This document shows positions 7,540-12,766 of a stretch of DNA of 14,091 nt, in pieces; within the stretch, counting starts at the first letter, position 1; the number at the start of each line of letters is the position of its first letter. The stretch is taken from assembly GCA_030151725.1 (NCBI GenBank), contig JASLDD010000128.1, positions 1 through 14,091 on the forward strand, read 5' to 3'. The DNA comes from Solirubrobacteraceae bacterium (lineage in GTDB: Bacteria; Actinomycetota; Thermoleophilia; Solirubrobacterales; Solirubrobacteraceae). Both the position numbers and the translations under genes were made by a program. The notes under the pieces are model-generated. The model was given only the letters and a program-made list of their open reading frames with translations, made no database searches and was not told where the DNA came from.

Positions 7540-7569
7540 GGTTACTCTCTTTTCGTTTGCTGTGTAACC
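7540..7569. promoter_or_regulatory. GGTTAC...GTAACC inverted repeat upstream of comM
   Basis: GGTTAC (7540-7545) and GTAACC (7564-7569) flank an 18-nt pyrimidine-rich spacer, about 83 bp upstream of the comM start. A loose minus-strand promoter lies just beyond it: TTGCTG complementary to 7600-7605 and TGTATA complementary to 7575-7580, spacing 19. The repeat would then overlap the start of transcription, as an operator or leader hairpin would. This is tentative. Confidence 0.3.
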
Positions 7570-7623
7570 ATGGCTATACAGCAGCCGGGGAGTAAGTAAC
7601 AGCAAGGACAGCATTCAGTTCGG

Positions 7624-7715
7624 GAGCGCACATGTGCGCTCACGCGACCAGCCGCATGCGGCTGGTCTATCAGGTGGCGCATGCGCCACCTGACGGTCCG
7701 TACATGTACGGACCG
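7624..7715. repeat. Array of four perfect palindromes with common CATG centres
   Basis: Four gap-free inverted repeats stand almost end to end. P1 is 7624-7641 (18 bp, arm GAGCGCACA). P2 is 7646-7667 (22 bp, arm GACCAGCCGCA). P3 is 7670-7693 (24 bp, arm TCAGGTGGCGCA). P4 is 7694-7715 (22 bp, arm CGGTCCGTACA). Each arm is followed at once by its exact reverse complement. The gaps between palindromes are 4, 2 and 0 bp, and the centres are 24, 25 and 23 bp apart. Every centre is CATG (ACATGT or GCATGC), but the arms are unrelated. As RNA from either strand this would be four hairpins of 7, 9, 10 and 9 bp, each with a CAUG tetraloop. The array lies 48 bp past the stop of the cell-wall gene and 166 bp before comM. 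Confidence 0.95.
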
Positions 7716-7763
7716 AACAGCATCAACTCCGGCGTGTGCGGGCCTCGCAGCCCGACCGGGTAT

Positions 7764-9341
7764 CTACATCCCAGCTGGGTGACGCGCCACGAAGCCCGCC
7801 GTGGAGGTCATGCTGTCCGACCAGCGGGATCCCGTCTCGGCCAGTGCCACGGTGTCGAAGCGTTTGCCGTCCACCACCATGAAGGCGTGTTCTGAGTTGG
7901 CGTAGATCGTGATCTCCCTGCCCGGGCCGGCTTCGCCGTAGGACTCGAGCGCGGAGGAGTCCTCGGGTGAGCTGAGCAGGCCGGCGCCGTGCAGTGCGTA
8001 TGACACCGAGCCCGAGCAGTCATAGCCGGATGAGATGAACGAGCCGTGGCCGCCGCCCCACACATATGGGCGAGTCGCTATTTCATCGCCCGCGGCGATC
8101 ACCCGAGCGACGATGCTCGAGTCTTCACCGCCGGTGCTGCTCGTGCTGTCCGATTCACGCACTGAGGCGGGAGGTGTGACGGTGCCCTCGGTCTTCACAC
8201 CGAGGATCGCCCACGTGGCCGGCCCGACGACGCCGTCGGGGGTGAGCCCGTGGCGTGCCTGCAGCCTGCGCACCGCCGCCTCTGTGGCAGGGCCGAATTC
8301 ACCGTCTGAGGTGATCTTGAGCGCGTGCTGCAGACGTGCAACAGCGCTGCCGCTGACTTCGCCTTCTTCTTCAGATGCTGGTTCTCCGGCCGTGGCCGCA
8401 ACTGCTGCATGGTGGTGAGCCGCAGGCAGCGCGGAGGGTGGGGGGGTGAGAGTTTCGTCGCTGTGCACACCAATGACATTCCACGTGGCCGGTCCCACAA
8501 CACCGTCAACTGTGAGGCCGTGGCGTGCCTGAAGCCTGCGCACAGCTGCCTCTGTCTCAGGACCGAAGTCACCATCCGGGGTGAGCTTGAGCGCGTGCTG
8601 TAGACGCGCAACCGGATCGGGGGTTTCTTCTGTTGTGGTTTCTTCAGTGGGTTCGCTGTCCGAGGACGCGCTCGTGGATTCGGTCGAGGCCACTGTGGTG
8701 GCACTCTGGGCGGTGGTTGTTTCTCCGGGGATGGCCGCCTTGAAGTTCGCCGCAAAAGACTTGCCCGCGCCTTCACGCAGCGCAGCGCTCGTCTGCGGTC
8801 CAACCACGCCGTCCACGCTCAAGCCTCGACTTGACTGGAAGTGTTCAACCGCTGCTTCTGTTTCAGGTCCATACACGCCGTCCACTTTGACCGATCCCAA
8901 GGCCTGCTGGAGAAGCTGAACCTGCCGGCCTTCTGCACCGCTCGTGAGCACAATGCTGTGTTCAGTGGTGGTCGCCGGTTCGGGGTTGGGGGTTGCCGTG
9001 TTAATCGTTTCCTGACCCACCGCCATCGATGCTGTGGGGCCCACCGTGAACGCCGCCAGCGCGCCCAGCGAGGCGCGCTTGGCACGTGAGCCGGCAGGCA
9101 CGAAGCGAAGCTCAGCAGCTCGCCTGCGGGCACGGGAACGGCCAAGTGAAAGATGCCAAGGCTCCTCCTCGGCGAGATCGCGCGGTTGGCGGACCTCTCC
9201 CTTTGCGTCAAGCAGCAGCGTCAACGAGCCCGTCGTCGGGCGAAGGCGCCCGCGGGCGGCCCGTGCGCGGCGCGCTCGTGAGCGCTCAAGTGAGGCATTC
9301 CAGTGCTCGTCAACCGCAAGATCACGTGGGGATCCCGACAT
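7764..9341 (-). CDS. Cell-wall protein: three peptidoglycan-binding repeats plus NlpC/P60-like domain
   Basis: This 525-residue envelope protein probably binds and cleaves peptidoglycan. Residues 1-90 are basic and hold a duplicated motif, PRDLA..E.W..SL.RSRARR, at 5-26 and 53-74. A hydrophobic stretch (about 90-108) follows as signal anchor or late signal peptide. Three PG_binding_1 domains lie at about 138-190, 243-292 and 333-382; the last two are nearly identical (ARLQHALK..DG.FGP.TEAAVRRLQ) and look recently duplicated. Ser/Thr/Glu-rich linkers separate them. The C-terminal domain (410-525) has YVWGGGHG, then YDCSGSVSYAL with candidate nucleophile Cys442, and EHAFMVV with His485, as in NlpC/P60 peptidases. 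The start has GAAAGGAC 6 nt upstream. Expression is probably set by c-di-AMP through the riboswitch at 9371-9504. The exact bond cleaved cannot be told. Confidence 0.93.
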   Translation of the reverse strand: MSGSPRDLAVDEHWNASLERSRARRARAARGRLRPTTGSLTLLLDAKGEVRQPRDLAEEEPWHLSLGRSRARRRAAELRFVPAGSRAKRASLGALAAFTVGPTASMAVGQETINTATPNPEPATTTEHSIVLTSGAEGRQVQLLQQALGSVKVDGVYGPETEAAVEHFQSSRGLSVDGVVGPQTSAALREGAGKSFAANFKAAIPGETTTAQSATTVASTESTSASSDSEPTEETTTEETPDPVARLQHALKLTPDGDFGPETEAAVRRLQARHGLTVDGVVGPATWNVIGVHSDETLTPPPSALPAAHHHAAVAATAGEPASEEEGEVSGSAVARLQHALKITSDGEFGPATEAAVRRLQARHGLTPDGVVGPATWAILGVKTEGTVTPPASVRESDSTSSTGGEDSSIVARVIAAGDEIATRPYVWGGGHGSFISSGYDCSGSVSYALHGAGLLSSPEDSSALESYGEAGPGREITIYANSEHAFMVVDGKRFDTVALAETGSRWSDSMTSTAGFVARHPAGM

Positions 9342-9370
9342 CCAGGCGTCCTTTCTACATCTGTTGCATG

Positions 9371-9504
9371 GCGCCTACGGGGTTAGCTGTCGGGCTCGCG
9401 TAACCGTCTACGCTACGCCACAGATGTGGCGATTCGCCCCCGCGGTCTATTGGCCGCATTTGGGTCCCCCGCTCCTTGACCCCTTGGGGCCCAGGACTCG
9501 GCAC
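9371..9504 (-). promoter_or_regulatory. Cyclic di-AMP riboswitch (ydaO-yuaA class)
   Basis: On the minus strand the leader of the cell-wall gene carries the conserved blocks of the ydaO aptamer in order: GAGCGGGGGACCCA (9461-9474), then GGGGCGAATC, then CCGACAGCTAACCCCGTAGG at the 3' side (within 9372-9394). P1 can form from GTGCC (9500-9504) and GGCGC (9371-9375). Internal hairpins GCCACA/TGTGGC and GCGTA/TACGC are also present. The Bacillus subtilis aptamer has the same blocks in the same order and spacing. In actinobacteria this class usually precedes cell-wall hydrolase genes, as here. Only 29 nt separate the aptamer from the ATG, with the ribosome-binding site at 9348-9355. Control of translation initiation or Rho access is likelier than a long terminator switch. 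Known elements of this class are mostly turned off by c-di-AMP. Confidence 0.93.
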
Positions 9505-9620
9505 GAACGGGCGGGAAGGTAACAGATCCAGTTGCAAGATGCATCACATGGGAAGGACTGCAACGTTTCTTGCCGACGTAAGTGGGTACGCGCACGGGCG
9601 CGCGCTGATAAGTTCGCCCT

Positions 9621-10277
9621 GTGATGCGCAAGCAGGGAATCGACCTACGCCTACTGCTCTCGCTGCTCGTGCTCGTGCTGGTCGCGGGGGGCATTGCTCT
9701 GCTCACCGTCGGCGGGTCCTCCAGCTCCAAGGCCAAAACAAGCACCCAGGTGGGGCAGGCGAAGTTCGATGCCGAGGGGCTGCTCGAACCCGTTCGCGGG
9801 GCACCGCCGCTGGCGCTGCACAACTACCTTGGCCAGCCCGTAAACATCGACTCCTACAGGGGCAAAGCCGTGCTGGTGACCTTCCTGTACACCAACTGCC
9901 CCGACATCTGCCCCCTGATCACGTCCAACCTGCGTGTCGCCCAGAACGTCATGGGGGCCGCCACCGCCTCCAAAGCGCAGATCATCGCCGTCTCTGTGGA
10001 TCCCCGCGGCGACACCCGCAAGGCCGTGGCCGCATTCTTGGCCCGCCATGAGATGACCGGGCGCATGCAGTACCTGGTGGGCTCAGCCCATGAACTGGCC
10101 GCTGTCTGGAAGGCGTGGGGGGTGGGCTCTGAACGCGATGCCCAACAGCCCCAGTTCGTCAACCACTCGGGTCTCATCTACGGCATCACCGGCTCAGGCA
10201 AGCGGCTGACCATCTACGCGTCGAACTTCAAGCCCAGCGACATCGCCCACGACGTGCCCCTGCTGGCCGCGCGCTGA
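9621..10277 (+). CDS. Sco1/SenC/PrrC-family copper chaperone
   Basis: This is a 218-residue membrane-anchored thioredoxin-fold protein. Sco proteins deliver copper to, or reduce the thiols of, the CuA site of cytochrome oxidase on the outer face of the membrane. One N-terminal hydrophobic segment (about 10-31) is the anchor. The Sco domain follows: LTFLYTNCPDICP-type motif with Cys93 and Cys97 (CxxxC), VSVDPRGDT with Asp127, and the copper ligand His182 in VNHSGLIYG. All three metal ligands are present. Translation can start at GTG 9621 or the adjacent ATG 9624; no clear ribosome-binding site separates them. It is divergent from the riboswitch-controlled cell-wall gene and 10 bp upstream of a TlpA-like gene. 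No oxidase gene lies in the window, so the client is inferred. Confidence 0.93.
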   Translation: MMRKQGIDLRLLLSLLVLVLVAGGIALLTVGGSSSSKAKTSTQVGQAKFDAEGLLEPVRGAPPLALHNYLGQPVNIDSYRGKAVLVTFLYTNCPDICPLITSNLRVAQNVMGAATASKAQIIAVSVDPRGDTRKAVAAFLARHEMTGRMQYLVGSAHELAAVWKAWGVGSERDAQQPQFVNHSGLIYGITGSGKRLTIYASNFKPSDIAHDVPLLAAR

Positions 10278-10287
10278 GCCACTGACT

Positions 10288-10812
10288 GTGAGCCGTCGCG
10301 GGCGCGCCATCGGCTGGATCTCGCTGCTGGCGGTTGCGGCGGTGGCGCTCGCTGTCTTCGGGCTGGCCTCCAACCGCTCCGCCGTAAGCGGGCGCCTCGC
10401 GCCGACGCTACCCGGCGAACACATCGGCGGTCCGCCCGCCACTCTTCACAGCCTGCTGGCCGGCGCCCATGGGCGCGCATCGCTGGTCGTGTTCTGGGCG
10501 AGCTGGTGCGGTCCCTGCGCCAAAGAGGCGCCTGCGCTCGAGCGCTTTGCGCTCAGCTCCATTGGGCGCGGACGGATCGTGGGCGTCGACTGGAGCGATG
10601 CGCGCTCCGGCGCCCTCTCCTTCTTGCACCATTACTCATGGACCTTTCCCAACCTCCGCGACGGCGAAGGGGTCGTTGGAAACAGCTATCGCATGACCGA
10701 CCTACCCACCACATTTGTGCTCGACAGTCATGGCCGAATCCGCCTGGCGCTGCGCGGTCCCCAGAGCCAGAGCTCGCTGCAGCAGGCCATGGCAAAGGTC
10801 GAACACACCTGA
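10288..10812 (+). CDS. TlpA/ResA-like membrane-anchored thiol-disulfide oxidoreductase
   Basis: This is a 174-residue protein with an N-terminal membrane anchor (about 9-27) and an extracytoplasmic thioredoxin fold. The active site is FWASWCGPCAKEAPAL, with Cys74 and Cys77 in WCGPC, and a cis-proline loop at LPTTFVLD (Pro140). Proteins of this group reduce specific envelope disulfides; in Bradyrhizobium, TlpA reduces ScoI and the CuA-bearing subunit of cytochrome oxidase. The 10-bp distance to the Sco gene upstream points to one transcript and makes the Sco cysteines the likely substrate. Cytochrome c maturation (CcmG/ResA role) is the alternative, but no ccm gene is near. The start is GTG 10288, without a strong ribosome-binding site, so reinitiation after the Sco stop is plausible. 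Confidence 0.92.
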   Translation: MSRRGRAIGWISLLAVAAVALAVFGLASNRSAVSGRLAPTLPGEHIGGPPATLHSLLAGAHGRASLVVFWASWCGPCAKEAPALERFALSSIGRGRIVGVDWSDARSGALSFLHHYSWTFPNLRDGEGVVGNSYRMTDLPTTFVLDSHGRIRLALRGPQSQSSLQQAMAKVEHT

Positions 10813-10817
10813 CTCGC

Positions 10818-10837
10818 GGCTGTCTTTTTTGACGGCC
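10818..10837 (+). terminator. Hairpin with T6 loop after the tlpA-like gene
   Basis: GGCTGTC (10818-10824) and GACGGCC (10831-10837) form a 7-bp stem with one G-T pair, closing on a loop of six T. It sits 5 nt past the stop. There is no T-run after the stem; the T-run is in the loop. A terminator or 3'-end stabiliser is likely, of unusual form. Confidence 0.45.
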
Positions 10838-10943
10838 TCGGACATGGGTGGGCCGTACGTTGTGTGTGCGTATACCTGCTTGTCGGTCCGATCGAGAATA
10901 ATGCCGGTCCAGATTGACTAACTGACCGAAAGGATCGAATCAC

Positions 10944-11810
10944 ATGCCATTTAGCTGGACTCGTCGTGCGCCAAGGATAGGCGTTCTCATGGCCCTGGTG
11001 GCCACAAGCAGCGTGCTCGCCATCCTGAGCGCCCTGGCTGGGTTTGGCTCAGCGCAGGCCTCCAGCCTGCCGACGCTCAATCTCGCACTCACCTCCTCCA
11101 CGATCACAGTCAGCGGCTCGACTACCGCAGGGGCCGTGAATGTGGCGACGACTGCCAAGGGGCTAAAGGAAGGCGCCGCCATCCTGTTGCAGCTGAGGCC
11201 TGGTGAGACGGCGTCGCAGGTGATCTCGTTCCTATCCAGCAAGGCCGCAGAAGACCCCAACAGCGCGAGCAAGTTCGGCTCGATCGTGTTCGACGTGGAA
11301 GCCGCGGAAGGCAAGACCGTCGAAGCGCAGACGACACTCTCGCCGGGCGAATACGTGGCGCTGTCAGCGCCCGGGGAAGGCCCTCCCAAGGCGCACGCCG
11401 TTTTCACGGTCACATCCAACTCCGCACCCGCGGCGCTGCCTGCTGCGGCGGCAACCGAGCGCACGATCGACTTCGGCTTCAAGGGGCCGAGCACGCTTCG
11501 CGACGGCGAGGTCGTTCGCTTTGAAAACGAAGGCTATGTCGTGCACATGGATCTGGCGTTCCCCGTCAAGAGCAAGGCATCGGCCGCCACGGCCGTCAAG
11601 GCGCTCCTGAGTGGAAAAGAAAAGGGACTCAAGAAGTTGATCGCGGGACCCCCTGTCGCCTTTGCCGGCCCTCTCTCCACGGGAGGCTTCCAGCAGGAGA
11701 CCATCACGGCCAAGCCCGGCTGGTACGTGCAGGTCTGCTTCATGCAGACCCAGGACGGACGCGACCACACCCGTCTCGGCATGGAGCGGATCATCAAGAT
11801 CACCAAGTAA
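10944..11810 (+). CDS. Secreted two-domain cupredoxin-like protein
   Basis: This 288-residue exported protein has a signal peptide (about 1-39, RR near the start, cut likely near AQAS). Two similar all-beta domains follow. Domain 2 (173-288) has VRFENEGYVVHMDLAF and WYVQVCFMQTQDGRDHTRLGM. His201, Cys265, His275 and Met280 fit the His-Cys-His-Met ligands of a type 1 copper site, with the usual H-x4-M but an unusually long Cys-to-His loop (C-x9-H). Domain 1 (about 50-157) repeats the same order (ILLQLRPGETASQVISFLSSK against MDLAFPVKSKASAATAVKAL; TLSPGEYVALS against TAKPGWYVQV) but has no Cys or His ligands. It may be a small electron carrier or copper store. The ribosome-binding site AAAGGA lies about 9 nt before the ATG. 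It follows the Sco-TlpA pair by 131 bp. Cupredoxin assignment is by motif only. Confidence 0.72.
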   Translation: MPFSWTRRAPRIGVLMALVATSSVLAILSALAGFGSAQASSLPTLNLALTSSTITVSGSTTAGAVNVATTAKGLKEGAAILLQLRPGETASQVISFLSSKAAEDPNSASKFGSIVFDVEAAEGKTVEAQTTLSPGEYVALSAPGEGPPKAHAVFTVTSNSAPAALPAAAATERTIDFGFKGPSTLRDGEVVRFENEGYVVHMDLAFPVKSKASAATAVKALLSGKEKGLKKLIAGPPVAFAGPLSTGGFQQETITAKPGWYVQVCFMQTQDGRDHTRLGMERIIKITK

Positions 11811-11820
11811 GGCGGCGGTA

Positions 11821-11887
11821 GATCGCCAAGGCAGCAGGCGATCGCGATACGGCGGTGGCCCGTCCCGGGGGGGCGGGGGCGGGCCAC
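11821..11887 (+). terminator. Tandem hairpins after the cupredoxin-like gene
   Basis: Two perfect stems follow the stop at 11810. The first is GATCGCC (11821-11827) with GGCGATC (11837-11843), loop 9 nt. The second is GTGGCCCG (11855-11862) with CGGGCCAC (11880-11887), enclosing a C/G-run that can add inner pairs. There is no T-run, as is common for actinobacterial terminators. The pair probably ends the copper-gene transcript before the next gene. Confidence 0.6.
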
Positions 11888-11933
11888 ACGTCAACCAGCA
11901 GTTCTGTGTCGGGGTGGGGTTACCGTTCAAGAC

Positions 11934-12329
11934 ATGGCCACATGGCATGACGTACGCAGGCTCGCACTGGGTCTGCCTGAGACGGACGAGCGGCTCTCGC
12001 GCGAGCGGCTGCAGTGGCGAGTCAAGGACAAGCTGTTCGTGTGGGAGCGCCCGCTGCGCGCCAAGGAAATCGAGGCGCTGGGCGGCGTTGCACCGGAAGG
12101 CGCGATCATGGGTGCGCGCGTGGAGCACCTCGGCGCCAAGGAAGCGCTGCTGGCAGCCGACCCGAGCGTGTTCTTCACCACCCCGCACTTCGACGGCGTA
12201 GCTGCTGTCCTCGTGCGCTTGGATGTGGTCGGTGGGGAGGACCTGCAGGAGATCGTCACTGAGGCATGGCTCGCGCGGGCGCCTGCTCGCTTGGTCAAGG
12301 CGTATCTCGCCGAGGGAGCGTCGAGGTGA
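11934..12329 (+). CDS. MmcQ/YjbR-family protein
   Basis: This is a 131-residue cytoplasmic protein that matches the MmcQ/YjbR family along its whole length (usual size 115-130). It starts MATWHDVRRLALGLPETDE. It then has LQWRVKDKLFVWERPLR and PSVFFTTPHFDGVAAVLVRL, and ends EIVTEAWLARAPARLVKAYL, the standard C-terminal helix pair. The fold is like a CyaY/double-wing DNA-binding fold. The family is often labelled DNA-binding, but its biological role is not established. The start fits the conserved N-terminus, though the ribosome-binding site is poor. It stands alone: tandem hairpins lie upstream, and a regulator gene with its own operator-like site lies downstream. Confidence 0.9.
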   Translation: MATWHDVRRLALGLPETDERLSRERLQWRVKDKLFVWERPLRAKEIEALGGVAPEGAIMGARVEHLGAKEALLAADPSVFFTTPHFDGVAAVLVRLDVVGGEDLQEIVTEAWLARAPARLVKAYLAEGASR

Positions 12330-12401
12330 AGGGCATTGAGAGAAGTCCGAGAGACGAAAATCTCCCAAATTGCGACGAGGACAACTGTCTGCAGGACCGA
12401 T

Positions 12402-12417
12402 AAGAAATATATTTCTT
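12402..12417. promoter_or_regulatory. Perfect 16-bp palindrome, putative XRE operator
   Basis: AAGAAATATATTTCTT is exactly self-complementary and stands in a short AT-rich island of otherwise GC-rich DNA. It lies 35 bp upstream of the ATG of the XRE gene (12453), where a -10 element would be expected, and its core ATATAT could itself serve as one. HTH dimers typically autorepress through such sites. The binding partner is inferred. Confidence 0.55.
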
Positions 12418-12452
12418 GGTGCTGCGGCTCAGAATGCGCAAGGCTCCCGCGC

Positions 12453-12725
12453 ATGCCACCTCAGCGGAAGCACCCACCACGCAGTCCAGAGCTCGGAGCA
12501 TTGGGTCAGGCGATCGAGGCGCTGATCGCCGAAGACGCAGACATGACCCAGGAGTCCGCTGCCCACGACGGGGACCTGGATGTGAAGCAGGTAAACGAAT
12601 TCATAGGCGGCCAGGGAAACCCGACCTACACCACGCTGGGGAAGCTCTGCAAGGGTCTGAAAGTGCGTCCTGGAGAGCTGCTCACGCGCGCAGATAAGCT
12701 CCTGGAGAAACGCTCGCGGCGCTAG
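12453..12725 (+). CDS. Small XRE-family helix-turn-helix regulator
   Basis: This gene encodes a 90-residue protein consisting of little more than a Cro/CI-type HTH: ALGQAIEALIAEDADMTQES, then KQVNEFIGGQGNPTYTTLGK, then LCKGLKVRPGELL. These match the five-helix XRE pattern (L..AI..L....  .TQE, then the recognition helix, then G..NP...TL..L...L.V.P.ELL). Residues are Ala/Asp-rich where the family has E-L-A, so it is a divergent member. The frame is open up to a TTG at 12336, but I prefer ATG 12453: the upstream residues are unlike the family and would cover the palindrome at 12402-12417, and AAGG sits 9 nt before the ATG. It is probably an autoregulated single-domain repressor. The target genes are unknown. 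Confidence 0.8.
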   Translation: MPPQRKHPPRSPELGALGQAIEALIAEDADMTQESAAHDGDLDVKQVNEFIGGQGNPTYTTLGKLCKGLKVRPGELLTRADKLLEKRSRR

Positions 12726-12726
12726 C

Positions 12727-12748
12727 GCTCGTCGGTTGGTTAGCGAGC
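12727..12748 (+). terminator. Weak hairpin between convergent genes
   Basis: GCTCGT (12727-12732) can pair with GCGAGC (12743-12748), one G-T pair included, 1 nt after the XRE stop and before the 3' end of the convergent membrane-protein gene. The stem is short and has no T-run, so the call is tentative. Confidence 0.3.
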
Positions 12749-12766
12749 TCGAACTGGTGACGGGGG

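Noticed and set aside
7624..7715. Palindrome array read as a CRISPR, REP/BIME family or tRNA cluster
   Set aside because: There is no conserved direct repeat with spacers (arms all differ), no shared REP sequence, and no tRNA-like cloverleaf. Only the CATG centre and the spacing are common.
7632..7895. 87-codon plus-strand frame starting at the first CATG of the array
   Set aside because: It runs through the palindromes and then antisense into the NlpC/P60 coding region, and has no ribosome-binding site or domain.
10462..10475. 14-bp palindrome GCGCCCATGGGCGC inside the tlpA-like gene, also centred on CATG
   Set aside because: It is a single copy within coding sequence in GC-rich DNA; a chance occurrence is the simplest reading, and it is not part of the intergenic array.
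11364..12368. Long minus-strand open frame (334 codons)
   Set aside because: It lies opposite the cupredoxin-like and MmcQ/YjbR genes, runs through the terminator hairpins and shows no motif.
12336..12452. Upstream TTG start extending the XRE protein by 39 residues
   Set aside because: The added residues are Cys/Thr-rich, unlike XRE N-termini, and would be coded across the palindromic operator. The ATG at 12453 fits the family better.
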